In this document: in pieces, positions 16,124 to 23,924 of the stretch | Layout of the letters: each line of letters begins with the position of its first letter | How positions within the stretch are numbered: position 1 is the first letter of the stretch | Assembly (NCBI GenBank): GCA_035649575.1 | Contig: DASRJH010000053.1 | Span: 1 to 35,575 of the forward strand | DNA: 35,575 nt | Source of the DNA: DASVAL01 sp035649575 | GTDB lineage: Bacteria; Planctomycetota; UBA1135; UBA2386 | Direction: 5' to 3' | Made by a program: the position numbers and the translations under genes | Notes under the pieces: generated by a model | Seen by the model: only the letters and a program-made list of their open reading frames with translations | Database searches by the model: none | What the model was told of the DNA's origin: nothing

Positions 16124-17287
16124 GTGAACCGCCTCGTCAGCAGCTCTGCGTTCGGGTTGGTCACTTCATTGTCGTCATTGCTGGCACAGGAACCGGCGCC
16201 CATGCCTGCGCCGCCGGTCACCCAGTCGCCGCCAGCGAAGGGCCTGCAATGGAAGGTCGGCGAGTTCGATGTGAAGCTCGGCGGCTACGTGAAGGTCGAC
16301 CTGATCCACGACTTCGACGAGATCGGCTCGACGGACTCCTTCGACCCTCGCACGATCCCGACCAACGACGAGGACGATCCCGGCATGAACACGCGGCTGC
16401 ATGCCCGATCGACGCGTCTGAACCTCGACGTACGCGGGCCGACCTCGGAGGGCGACCTCCGCATCTTCGTGGAGGGCGACTTCTTCGGCGATGGCAACGC
16501 GTTCCGGCTCCGCCATGCCTTCGGCACGCTCGGGGGCGTGCTCGGTGGCCAGACCTGGAGCACGTTCATGGACGAGGATTGCATGCCCGAGACGCTCGAC
16601 TTCGAGTCGCCGATCGCCTTCCCGCTGATCCGGCAGGCGCAGATCCGCTATCGCGGCGAAATCACCAAGGCCGGCAGCTACTGGGCGGTTGCGGTCGAGG
16701 ACCCGGCCTCGCGACAGCTCGCGACAGCCACCCCGGGTGAGGTCGAGGAAGCCACTCCCGACTTCTGCGGCCGCGTGCGCTGGGCGCACGGCATGGGACA
16801 CTGCCAGCTCGGCGTCTTCGGTGGCACAGCACGCTTCGACCCCGACGCGGCACCGGCCGAGACGGTGGTGCTCTACGGAATGAACTTCTCGACGCGCCTG
16901 GACGTCTGTGAGCGCGACCACTTCTTCTTCCAGGGCACCTACGGTCCCGGCGTCGGTCGCTACCGCGGCGGTTTCACGGCGGCCCTCGACTCGTCGGGCA
17001 ACCTCGAACCCATCGACGTGCTCGGCTTCATGGTTGCCTACGAACACCACTGGTCGGCCAAGTGGCGCAGCACCGCCTCCTACAGCTGGGGCGAAGGTGA
17101 GTTGCCGACCGGCGTGCCGGTCACGGGCGTCGTCGAGAACCTCGAGTACGCCGCGGCCAACCTGATCTACCAGTTCTCCAACCGTTCATGGGCTGGCGTC
17201 GAGTATCTGTACGGCTCGCGCGAGGACCAAGACGGCTCCTTCGGCAGGGCCAACCGCCTGCAGTTCGCCGTTCGCTTCGACATCTGA
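16124..17287 (+). CDS. DcaP-like outer-membrane porin
   Basis: 387 residues from GTG 16124, chosen because CAGGAG lies seven bases upstream and the protein then starts with a signal peptide (LVTSLSSLLA before QEP). The body matches the DcaP family of trimeric outer-membrane channels: VKLGGYVKVDLIHDF near the start, NTRLHARSTRLNLDVRGPT, GDLRIFVEGDFFG, FRLRHAFGTLGG and GQTWSTFMD, then alternating strands ending in RLQFAVRFDI. DcaP homologues take up dicarboxylic acids and other negatively charged small molecules across the outer membrane; the substrate here is unknown. A segment between signal peptide and barrel (PAPMPAPPVTQSPPAKG) is a proline-rich linker rather than the coiled coil found in some members. 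Confidence 0.88.
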   Translation: MNRLVSSSAFGLVTSLSSLLAQEPAPMPAPPVTQSPPAKGLQWKVGEFDVKLGGYVKVDLIHDFDEIGSTDSFDPRTIPTNDEDDPGMNTRLHARSTRLNLDVRGPTSEGDLRIFVEGDFFGDGNAFRLRHAFGTLGGVLGGQTWSTFMDEDCMPETLDFESPIAFPLIRQAQIRYRGEITKAGSYWAVAVEDPASRQLATATPGEVEEATPDFCGRVRWAHGMGHCQLGVFGGTARFDPDAAPAETVVLYGMNFSTRLDVCERDHFFFQGTYGPGVGRYRGGFTAALDSSGNLEPIDVLGFMVAYEHHWSAKWRSTASYSWGEGELPTGVPVTGVVENLEYAAANLIYQFSNRSWAGVEYLYGSREDQDGSFGRANRLQFAVRFDI

Positions 17288-17342
17288 CGGTCGATCCGAG
17301 CAGTCGTCACGCTGCTCCCGCATCGAGCGACGATCCATTGCG

Positions 17343-17499
17343 CACCGCCTTCGCGCATCAGCACGTCGGGGAGGGAGACGCCTGCGGCCAGCACTCGCAC
17401 CCTCACTTCGCCGTCCTTCGGCTCGGGACACTCCTCCTCGACCACCTGAAGGGCGTCAGGCCCGCCGTAGTGAGTGACGATGACGCGCGTGTGTCTCAT
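17343..17499 (-). pseudogene. Truncated zinc-type alcohol dehydrogenase / quinone oxidoreductase remnant
   Basis: From ATG 17499 the minus strand reads MRHTRVIVTHYGGPDALQVV, continues through PEPKDGEVRVRVLAAGVSLPDVLMREG, and then loses all resemblance to the family. This is the start of the medium-chain dehydrogenase/quinone oxidoreductase fold (GroES-like domain). The remaining 270 or so residues, including the NAD(P)-binding domain, are absent; the frame runs on into sequence antisense to the porin gene. It is a decayed fragment with no expected activity. Confidence 0.7.
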
Positions 17500-17649
17500 C
17501 GCCACAGCTTCGCGCGCCACGACCCGGACCGCGCCTGGGCCGATGTGCGCACTGGCAGACCGCCGTAGCCTCAGTGCCAGATGGCAAGGAGCTGGCGGCG
17601 ATGGAGGACGACCAGCCTCTCGCGGGCAGTTCCCCCTCGCGTCTTGTCA

Positions 17650-17667
17650 CGGGACGTTCGCGTCCCG
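17650..17667. terminator. Hairpin, possible terminator
   Basis: A perfect 7-bp stem CGGGACG / CGTCCCG with loop TTCG. No T tract follows on either strand, so it may be a weak or factor-dependent terminator, or only a structural element in decayed DNA. Confidence 0.3.
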
Positions 17668-17737
17668 GTTCATGTTGATCCGGCGCGGAGCAACCGATGA
17701 GTCCGGACAGGTTCTTCACTAAAATGCCGTCCCTGTC

Positions 17738-18334
17738 ATGACCAAGACCAAGACAAAGGAGCAGGACAAGAACACCAGCCGCGGAAGCAGCTCCAAGGCC
17801 GCCCCGAAGGAGCCGATCGAGAGCCCGCGCCTGCTGTTGCGCCGGCCACGCGTCGATGACGCCGACGCGATCTTCCGCCGCTACGCCGCCGACGCCGAAG
17901 TGACGCGTTACCTCGGCTGGCCCAAGCACGGCTCGGTCGAGGACGCGCGCGCGTTCCTCGCCAGCAGCGACGCCGAATGGCAGAAGTCGCCAGCAGGGCC
18001 GCTGCTCGTGTTTGCGCGCGAGGGAGGCCAGCTGCTCGGCAGTACGGGGCTCGCGTTCGAGACCCCGCAGCGCGCCAGCACGGGCTTCGTCTTCGCGAAG
18101 GACAGCTGGGGCAAGGGCTACGCGACCGAAGCGTTGTCGACGATGATCACGCTCGCGCGATCCCTCGGCGTGCGCCGTCTGTATGCGTTGTGCCACCCGG
18201 AGCACAAAGCGTCGGTGAAGGTGCTCGAGCGCTGCGCCTTCGAGCGCGAAGGACTGTTGCGCCGGCACATGCTGTTCCCGAACCTCGACGGGAGCCCGTT
18301 GGGCGACGTGTTCTGCTACGCCACGCTGTTGTAG
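17738..18334 (+). CDS. GNAT-family N-acetyltransferase (RimJ/RimL-like)
   Basis: 198 residues. The first 28 residues are a Lys/Ser/Thr-rich, probably disordered extension; the domain starts at IESPRLLLRRPRVDDADAIFRRYAADAEVTRYLGW, typical of RimJ/RimL-type acetyltransferases. The acetyl-CoA-binding segment is WGKGYATEALSTMI (motif A, here G-K-G-Y-A), followed by the family's VRRLYALCHPEHKASVKVLERCAFEREG block. It should transfer acetyl groups to an amine of a protein or small molecule in the cytoplasm; the substrate cannot be deduced. No clear ribosome-binding site precedes ATG 17738. The neighbouring debris suggests a region of turnover. Confidence 0.9.
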   Translation: MTKTKTKEQDKNTSRGSSSKAAPKEPIESPRLLLRRPRVDDADAIFRRYAADAEVTRYLGWPKHGSVEDARAFLASSDAEWQKSPAGPLLVFAREGGQLLGSTGLAFETPQRASTGFVFAKDSWGKGYATEALSTMITLARSLGVRRLYALCHPEHKASVKVLERCAFEREGLLRRHMLFPNLDGSPLGDVFCYATLL

Positions 18335-18343
18335 GGCAATGAC

Positions 18344-18382
18344 TGTAGGGTGATAGCCCGATGCCGGCGACAGCGGTCAGCC
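18344..18382 (+). repeat. 39-bp interspersed repeat, copy 1
   Basis: It starts TGTAGGGTGATAGCCCGATG and matches copy 2 at 33 of 39 positions. The core GGG(C/T)GATAGCCC can form a short stem with a GATA loop. It lies just after the GNAT stop codon, whose own last bases (TTGTAGGGCAATGA) resemble the repeat start. Confidence 0.7.
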
Positions 18383-18430
18383 GCGGCGACAGTGTTTCCT
18401 CCGTCGTCCTGTTCAGTCTAGGGTTGAGTC

Positions 18431-18469
18431 TGTAGGGCGATAGCCCGAGGCCGTCGACAACAGTCAACC
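18431..18469 (+). repeat. 39-bp interspersed repeat, copy 2
   Basis: It starts TGTAGGGCGATAGCCCGAGG; same orientation as copy 1, 87 bp downstream, six substitutions and no gaps. The stem GGGC-GATA-GCCC is perfect here. It is likely a REP-like or other short dispersed element. Confidence 0.7.
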
Positions 18470-18707
18470 CCTGCGAACTCGACCTCGAGCCAAGGCGGTG
18501 CGAATCTCAGAATGCGATTCGGTAACAACGCCCGAATGGGTCGCAGTTGCTGCGCGGAACTTGCCCGTTGCGGAAAAGCCGAACTCGACGCTCGAGACCG
18601 ACGCGTAGTGGAGCCGCGGTTCCAGACCGCGCTCACCTCTCAGACCCGTCTCCCGGGTGGTCCGGGCGATGTCTCAGTTCGTGAGTCTCCATCTATTGAG
18701 AAAGACA

Positions 18708-19148
18708 ATGAAGACTTTAGCACGACTCCTCGCCTCGTCGCTGTTCGTGTGCACCGTCGGATCGGGCCTTGCCGTTGCCCAGCACGTCGACAAGGTCACC
18801 GCGGGAGGCTTCATCACGGGCACGCCAACCGCCGCCAGGGGCAACTTCGGCTTGAACGTGCGCAACCCCGCCGCCCCGTCGGGCCATCTGAACTACCTCG
18901 ACCACGGCACCACGCCGATCCACGTCAGCTCCACCTCGATCACGAGCTACACGATCGTCAACGCCACCACGCGCACGTTCACGGGCACGTGCACGATCAA
19001 TGGAGTGGGTGGCTTCACCTTCACCTGCACCGTCGTCGACAACGGCGAGCCCGGGACCGCGGACACGTTCTCGCTCTCGCTCTCGAGCGGCTACAACGCG
19101 AGCGGGACGCTGGTCGGCGGCAACGTTCAGGTCCACCCCGTCCCGTAG
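18708..19148 (+). CDS. Small secreted protein, post-COAP-1-like domain
   Basis: 146 residues from ATG 18708, chosen because GAGAAAG lies just upstream and MKTLARLLASSLFVCTVGSGLAVAQ is a clear signal peptide; 17 extra in-frame codons upstream look non-coding. The mature protein is one beta-rich domain with FGLNVRNP, GHLNYLDHGTTPIHV, CTINGVGGFTFTCTVVDNGEPGTADTFSLSLSSGY and LVGGNVQVH. I associate this pattern with the domain annotated as post-COAP-1 in secreted bacterial proteins. Two cysteines (TGTCTI and TFTCTV) could form a disulfide. The C-terminal domain of the MBG protein at the window start has the same layout. The function is unknown. Confidence 0.75.
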   Translation: MKTLARLLASSLFVCTVGSGLAVAQHVDKVTAGGFITGTPTAARGNFGLNVRNPAAPSGHLNYLDHGTTPIHVSSTSITSYTIVNATTRTFTGTCTINGVGGFTFTCTVVDNGEPGTADTFSLSLSSGYNASGTLVGGNVQVHPVP

Positions 19149-19175
19149 ACAGCGTAGCTGCGCCGCTTCGCGGTG

Positions 19176-19191
19176 CCTCGCCACCGCGAGG
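19176..19191. terminator. Small hairpin between convergent genes
   Basis: CCTCGC-CACC-GCGAGG is a 6-bp stem with a four-base loop, between the stop codons of the secreted protein and the cyclophilin gene. There is no T tract. It may be a weak bidirectional terminator. Confidence 0.35.
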
Positions 19192-19226
19192 ATGGAGCGC
19201 GAGGGGTGGACGGCTCGCCGGGCTGC

Positions 19227-19751
19227 TCACTTCTCCTTCAATTCACCGCAGTCGGCGATCGTCACGTCGGCCGACGTCGAGCCCGAGCCGGAACCCACGG
19301 CTTCCATGGCGCTCACGACCTTCATGCCGTCCGTGACCTTGCCGAAGACGACGTGCTTGCCGTCGAGCCACGAGGTCACGGCCGTCGTGATGAAGAACTG
19401 CGAACCGTTGGTGCCAGGGCCGGCATTGGCCATCGACAACAAGCCCGGCGTCGTGTGCTTGTGCTTGAAGTTCTCGTCCGCGAACTTCTCACCGTAGATC
19501 GACTCGCCACCCGTACCGTTGCCGCGCGTGAAGTCCCCGCCCTGGCACATGAACTGCTTGATGATGCGGTGGAAGCGCGAGCCCTTGTAGTGCAGCGGCT
19601 TGCCGGACTTGCCCATGCCCTTTTCGCCCGTGCACAGCGCGCGAAAGTTCTCGGCCGTCTTCGGGACGACGTCGGCGAACAGTTCGAAGGTGATGCGACC
19701 GGCGGGTTTTCCGCCGATGTTGATGTCGAAGAAGACGCGAGGGTTGGCCAT
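19227..19751 (-). CDS. Cyclophilin-type peptidyl-prolyl cis-trans isomerase, eukaryote-like
   Basis: 174 residues from ATG 19751 (MANPRVFFDINIGG), with no signal peptide, so cytoplasmic. It contains the catalytic and drug-binding residues of cyclophilin A: FHRIIKQFMCQGGDFT (Arg, Phe, Met, Gln), MANAGPGTNGSQFFIT and WLDGKHVVFGKV. It also has the RALCTGEKG...SGKPLHYKGS segment that is typical of eukaryotic cyclophilins and absent from short PpiB proteins. It interconverts X-Pro bonds and assists folding. The last residues carry a Gly/Ser-rich stretch (GSGSGSTSADV). It is a stand-alone gene, convergent with the preceding one and divergent from the DUF1579-like gene. Confidence 0.95.
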   Translation of the reverse strand: MANPRVFFDINIGGKPAGRITFELFADVVPKTAENFRALCTGEKGMGKSGKPLHYKGSRFHRIIKQFMCQGGDFTRGNGTGGESIYGEKFADENFKHKHTTPGLLSMANAGPGTNGSQFFITTAVTSWLDGKHVVFGKVTDGMKVVSAMEAVGSGSGSTSADVTIADCGELKEK

Positions 19752-19897
19752 GCCGCAACTAGTTACCCGATGGGAGTCACCAAGGGAACGTTGGCGCGGC
19801 ACGATGGCATCGCCGTTGCCATCCGCGCGCCGGTTTCGGGAAACGCTGTGCGCAACCGGCTATCATTGGGCCCCCACTTTCCGCCTCAGGAGGAACA

Positions 19898-20938
19898 ATG
19901 AAACTCGTCGCGATCGGAAGTCTGTTCTTGCTCACCCCATTCGTCCGGGCCCAGTCCCCCGAGATGCCGGGACCGGCCCCCGAGCTCAAGCGCTTCGAAC
20001 GCTTGATCGGCAGCTACACCGGCAAAGGCACGGCCACGATGGAGCCCGGCAAGGCGCCGGTCGATTGGACCTGCCAGTCCACCTATGCGTGGACGCTCGG
20101 CAACCACTTCGTGAGCGTGAACTCGCTCGTCGACTTCGGCAGCGCGATGCCGCCGCTGGCATTCCGCGAGCTGCTCGGCTGGGACCGCGAGAACGACCGC
20201 TACGTCAGCATCGGCGTGAGCAACGAGGGTGAGGGCTCGCTCAACGAGATCGTGTTCCCGAGCGACGACACGATGGTGCAGATCGTCGCGAAGAAGCACG
20301 GCGGCGAGCTGTTCGCCGAACGACACGAGACGAAGATCGGCAAGGATGGCATGCAGTTCCGCATGACGATGCTCGGGGCCACAGGGCCGACGTTCGAGTG
20401 CGTGACCGGGTCTTTCACGCGCGCGAGCAACCTGAAGCCGGTCGCGATCGAGGCGTCGGCGGCCATGGCGCCGGCGGCGGAACCCTTGGTGAAGATGACC
20501 AAGGCCGCGGGCACCTACGAGTTCAAGGGCGAGATGATCATGATGCCCGGCACGCCCGTGATGAAGCTCACGGGCACCGACTTCTGCCGGCCGATCTTCG
20601 GCGGCGCCGTGCTGCAGACCACGACGACGGGCAAGAGCGAGGGTTCACCTTTCACCTACCAGGCCGAGTACTTCCTCGTCTGGAACAAGGAGAAGAAGTG
20701 CTTCGATTCGTTCGGCGCCGACAACATGGGTGTGGTGGGCAGCATGGAGCAACGGATCGTCGACGACAGCAAGATCCTCGCGACGTCATTGGCTTCCTAC
20801 ATGGGGCAGATGACAGCGCAGCGGATGGTGGTCGAGCTCGACGGCGCCGGCAGGTTCAAGAAGGTGATGGGCATGGCGATGACCGGTACGAGTGAGCCCT
20901 ACTGCTCGTTCAAGGGCGACTACAACTTCGTGAAGTAG
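19898..20938 (+). CDS. Secreted DUF1579-like protein, two tandem domains
   Basis: 346 residues. AGGAGG lies four bases before ATG 19898, and the N-terminus is a signal peptide (LVAIGSLFLLTPFVRAQ). Residues 25-190 (ELKRFERLIGSYTGKGTATM ... FRELLGWDRENDRYVSIGVSN) are a typical DUF1579 lipocalin-like beta barrel. Residues about 195-346 repeat the same plan (MTKAAGTYEFKGEMIMMPG ... YFLVWNKEKKCFDSFGADNMG). The family's function is not established; the fold suggests binding of a small hydrophobic ligand in the periplasm. The duplication inside one chain is less common than single-domain members. Confidence 0.8.
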   Translation: MKLVAIGSLFLLTPFVRAQSPEMPGPAPELKRFERLIGSYTGKGTATMEPGKAPVDWTCQSTYAWTLGNHFVSVNSLVDFGSAMPPLAFRELLGWDRENDRYVSIGVSNEGEGSLNEIVFPSDDTMVQIVAKKHGGELFAERHETKIGKDGMQFRMTMLGATGPTFECVTGSFTRASNLKPVAIEASAAMAPAAEPLVKMTKAAGTYEFKGEMIMMPGTPVMKLTGTDFCRPIFGGAVLQTTTTGKSEGSPFTYQAEYFLVWNKEKKCFDSFGADNMGVVGSMEQRIVDDSKILATSLASYMGQMTAQRMVVELDGAGRFKKVMGMAMTGTSEPYCSFKGDYNFVK

Positions 20939-20975
20939 GGCGCAGCCCGGCCGCGCGCTTGCATCCCCGGCTACA

Positions 20976-21416
20976 TCACGGCCGCGGCAGCGAGTGCCAC
21001 CAGTAGGAACAGATGACGGCCATGAGTCGCGAGAGGTCGGCCCCGGCCAGAGGCTTCACGAAGTAGCCGACGACACCGCGTGCCCAGCAACCCCGCCGGT
21101 CGGTGTCACTGTCGGACGACGTGAGCACGACGATCGGCGGGAGGTGGCGCGGCGGCGTCACCTGCAGATCCGCCAGCACTTCGATCCCTCCGCGCACCGG
21201 CAGTTTGAGGTCCAACAGCACCACGTCGAAGCTGGCGCCGTTGCGCAGACAGGCCAGCCCGGCAGCTCCATCCCCGGCGATCTGCAGCACGAACGGGATC
21301 TTGTTGTGCACCAACGCCCGGCGCGTCGCTTCCTGATCGATGGGATCGTCCTCGATCAGCAGGATGTTCAGAGGATGCCGGCTCGTACACGAGCCGCCGA
21401 CGGTGCTCGCTGCCAT
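20976..21416 (-). CDS. Single-domain response regulator (receiver only)
   Basis: 146 residues from ATG 21416, whose ATG overlaps the upstream TGA (TGATG), so translation is coupled to the GGDEF gene. The receiver domain has the acidic pocket IEDDP (about 21-25), phospho-acceptor Asp69 in VVLLDLKLP, a VVLTSS switch motif and FVKPL with the conserved lysine. It has no output domain, like Rcp/CheY-type regulators that relay phosphate or bind a partner. Its operon partner has its own receiver and a cyclic-di-GMP output, so a shared phosphorelay is likely. The C-terminus (YWWHSLPRP) is slightly extended. Confidence 0.92.
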   Translation of the reverse strand: MAASTVGGSCTSRHPLNILLIEDDPIDQEATRRALVHNKIPFVLQIAGDGAAGLACLRNGASFDVVLLDLKLPVRGGIEVLADLQVTPPRHLPPIVVLTSSDSDTDRRGCWARGVVGYFVKPLAGADLSRLMAVICSYWWHSLPRP

Positions 21417-23623
21417 CACGGACTCCCGTTCGGGTTGACGAGCTCCTCCCAGTCGCCGAGCACGGGACCCTGGCCCGCGAAGAACCCGAGTTCCTGCAAG
21501 GTCGCGAACTCCTGTTCGGTCCGGATGTCGGTGCACACGACCATGGCCTCGAGACTCACAGCCAGTGCGGCGATGCGAACGAGGCCGCGGAACCGCAGCG
21601 GATCCTCGCTGACTCCGACGACGAGTCCTTCACTGAGCTTGATCATCGCTGGCTCGAGCAGGATCAGCGAGTCGAGCGAGCTGCGGCCGAACCCGACGTC
21701 GTCGAGCGCGATCTGCACGCCGAGTTCGCGAAGCTCGCGCAGGCGCGGCTGCATGGCGACCGGCAATCCGATCAGCTGCGGCTCCGGCAGCTCGAAGCAG
21801 ACGCGCGTCGGATCGATGTCCTCCAGCATCCGCTTCCAGACGTCGAGGCGGCAGTGCATCACCGTCGCTGGCTGCACGTCGACGTGCACGAGCACGTGGT
21901 CGCGCGGGGCTGTTGCGAGCGCTCTGGCGATCCGTTTGAGGTCGACCTCGACGATCTGGTCGTGCAGCTTGGCGACGGCGGTGACGATCGCAGCATCCTC
22001 ACCGCCTGGTCCCCGACACACGACCTCCTGGCCGACCACCTGTCGATCGGACAATCGCCGGATCGGTTGCGCGAAGACCGGCTGGCGTTGCGGCCGAAGC
22101 AGGTCGCCGACCGACAGCGTCTCCGTCCCTGCCGAGCCCGTGACCCTGTTGCGCCCCCTGGCCTTGCTGAGCAGCAGCGACAGGTCGGCGCCATGGATGA
22201 CTTCGCCGAGGTCCTTCGCCAGCATCGGCGCGGGCCCGACACCGATGCTGAGCGACGCCCGCAGCTGATGGTTGCGCCACGCATACGGCGAATCGGCGAC
22301 GATCGTCCGGATGCGTTCGCACGCCGCGATGGCTTCTGCGACGCGCGTATCGGGCATCAACAGCACGAACTCGTCGCCGCCCATGCGGCCGATCACGTCG
22401 GTGGGCCGCAGGTGCTGCTGGATGACCGCCGCCACGTGTTGCAACAACGCGTCGCCGGCATCGTGTCCGTGCAGGTCGTTGATCTTCTTGAAGCCATCGC
22501 AGTCGATGACCGCCACGGCGAGCGGTCCGCCGGTGCGCTGGCAGCGGTCGCGCTCGCGCACGAACTGCTGCCACAGGCCGACGCGATTCCGCACGCTCGT
22601 GAGCGGGTCGTGATTCGCGATGCCCTCGAGCTGGGCGACCTCCCCACGCAGCACGGCTTCGCGCCGGTGGAGATCGGTCACGTCCCGCGTCGCGCCCACC
22701 GTGCGGACGAGACGACCCTGGTCGTCGAGCACCGGCATGCGCGTTTCCTGCAGCCAGCGCTTGCCCAGTTCGGGGTGGTCGACCTGGTAGTCGATCGTGC
22801 GCTCCATTTCGTCCTGGCGGACCAGGCGCGTGTGCCACTGGGTCGGCACGTATCGCAGCCACGCCGCGCCGTCGCGTTCGATTTCTTCGGCCGGGACGCC
22901 GAGCAGATCCTGAGCCATCGCGCTCACGAACGTGTAGCGACCATCCGCTTCGCGAATCCACAGCAGTTCGTCGACGCGCGCCGCGAGTTCGCGCAGGTGC
23001 TCGGCAGCGCGGTGTGACGAGGCGATCAACTCGCGCTCGGCCCGCCGTTGTTCCCAGGCGAGCAGAGCCTGTTGCATCGTCGTGAGCAGCGTCGACAGGT
23101 AGGTGAGATCGACATCCTTGACCAGGTAGTCGACGACGCCGAGCTTCATCGCCTTGACGGCCACGTTCTCGTCGCCCGTACCGGTCAGTACGACCATCGG
23201 CAGATCGCCGATGTCCGGCAGCAGGTCGAACCCGACGCCATCGGGCAGATTGAGGTCGGCGATCACGATGTCGACGCCGCACCCCTCGAGTACTTCTCGC
23301 GCGCTGGCCAGGTCAGCTACCGGGAACACCTGCCATTGCGGAACCGTGCGCAACACGCGTTCGACCGCGGTGCGATCCACCGGATCGTCCTCGACCAGCA
23401 ACACACCGACGGTCTGGTGCCAGGTTCGACGCAGCGTCGACAAGCCTTGCAGCTGGGGACGCGGCGGCCGACCCTTGCTGCAATCGACTGTTTGTGCCTC
23501 GCCTTCGGCTGATCGCGGAGAGTCGTGCTCGCCGCTCTGCGGTGGAACCGCCACAGCTCTCACCTCGAGGTTCGATGTGCTGCGCGTGGGATCGACCGGA
23601 CGAGATCCATCGAATCGGCCCAT
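21416..23623 (-). CDS. Response regulator REC-PAS-GGDEF with degenerate EAL domain
   Basis: 735 residues; AGGAG lies eight bases before ATG 23623. A low-complexity N-terminus (1-70) precedes a receiver domain (about 73-190, acidic pocket EDD, phospho-acceptor Asp123 in VIADLNLP). A PAS domain follows (about 210-320, ending GATRDVTDLHRRE), then a GGDEF domain (about 330-495) with intact GGDEF (415-419) and inhibitory I-site RPTD (406-409), so it should make cyclic di-GMP with feedback control. The C-terminal EAL-like domain (about 510-730) has EVV instead of EAL, HVDVQP instead of the metal-binding INLS-type motif, and CTDIRT instead of AEGVET, although DD at 641-642 remains. It is probably not a phosphodiesterase but a binding or regulatory module. 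It is cytoplasmic and co-transcribed with the small response regulator. Confidence 0.92.
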   Translation of the reverse strand: MGRFDGSRPVDPTRSTSNLEVRAVAVPPQSGEHDSPRSAEGEAQTVDCSKGRPPRPQLQGLSTLRRTWHQTVGVLLVEDDPVDRTAVERVLRTVPQWQVFPVADLASAREVLEGCGVDIVIADLNLPDGVGFDLLPDIGDLPMVVLTGTGDENVAVKAMKLGVVDYLVKDVDLTYLSTLLTTMQQALLAWEQRRAERELIASSHRAAEHLRELAARVDELLWIREADGRYTFVSAMAQDLLGVPAEEIERDGAAWLRYVPTQWHTRLVRQDEMERTIDYQVDHPELGKRWLQETRMPVLDDQGRLVRTVGATRDVTDLHRREAVLRGEVAQLEGIANHDPLTSVRNRVGLWQQFVRERDRCQRTGGPLAVAVIDCDGFKKINDLHGHDAGDALLQHVAAVIQQHLRPTDVIGRMGGDEFVLLMPDTRVAEAIAACERIRTIVADSPYAWRNHQLRASLSIGVGPAPMLAKDLGEVIHGADLSLLLSKARGRNRVTGSAGTETLSVGDLLRPQRQPVFAQPIRRLSDRQVVGQEVVCRGPGGEDAAIVTAVAKLHDQIVEVDLKRIARALATAPRDHVLVHVDVQPATVMHCRLDVWKRMLEDIDPTRVCFELPEPQLIGLPVAMQPRLRELRELGVQIALDDVGFGRSSLDSLILLEPAMIKLSEGLVVGVSEDPLRFRGLVRIAALAVSLEAMVVCTDIRTEQEFATLQELGFFAGQGPVLGDWEELVNPNGSP

Positions 23624-23768
23624 AGCGATGACTCCTGCGTGCGGGGGAGCATACGCCTCGGTCTGCGTTTGCCACGCTCGGATTCACCCTTCACGACAAC
23701 CGCCAGGACAAGCTCTTGCTCGGAGCTTGCGGACTTTTGATTCGACCGGGCCAGAGGCGCGCGACGGT

Positions 23769-23890
23769 TCACTTGCCGCCGAAGAAAAGCGTCGAGGTGC
23801 TGCTGTCGGGGTCGGCCGAGACCAGGTCCACGTCGCCATCGCCGTCGAGATCCGCGGCCGCGACGCACGGCGGGTTGGGTCCGGTGGCAT
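23769..23890 (-). pseudogene. C-terminal remnant of an FG-GAP/VCBS repeat protein
   Basis: On the minus strand, in the same frame as the M20 peptidase and just after its TAG, the sequence reads ...NPPCVAAADLDGDGDVDLVS, then ADPDSSTSTLFFGGK and a stop. DLDGDGDVDLV is the calcium-binding core of FG-GAP/VCBS beta-propeller repeats and the ending is a natural C-terminus for that family. Nothing of the rest remains, since the sequence upstream is the peptidase gene. It is a relic of a gene removed by deletion or rearrangement. Readthrough of the TAG would append it to the peptidase, but I consider that unlikely. Confidence 0.6.
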
Positions 23891-23924
23891 GGCGCTTGCG
23901 GCGCCAAGGCCGCCATCCCTCCCC

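Larger units (their letters stand above)
17288..17737. other. Intergenic region with gene remnant and hairpin
   Basis: There is no intact gene. The minus strand at 17343-17499 carries the N-terminal piece of a quinone-oxidoreductase-like gene (separate entry). A hairpin CGGGACG-TTCG-CGTCCCG lies at 17650-17667. The rest shows no codon structure that I trust. Confidence 0.6.
18335..18707. other. Intergenic region with small interspersed repeats
   Basis: It holds two 39-bp direct repeats (separate entries) and no convincing gene. The stretch 18470-18690 shows nothing recognisable apart from the leader of the next gene. Confidence 0.5.

Noticed and set aside
17690..17720. CCGATGAGTCCGGAC resembling a hammerhead ribozyme core (CUGANGA)
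   Set aside because: The U of CUGANGA is C, and no GAAA or cleavable third stem follows.
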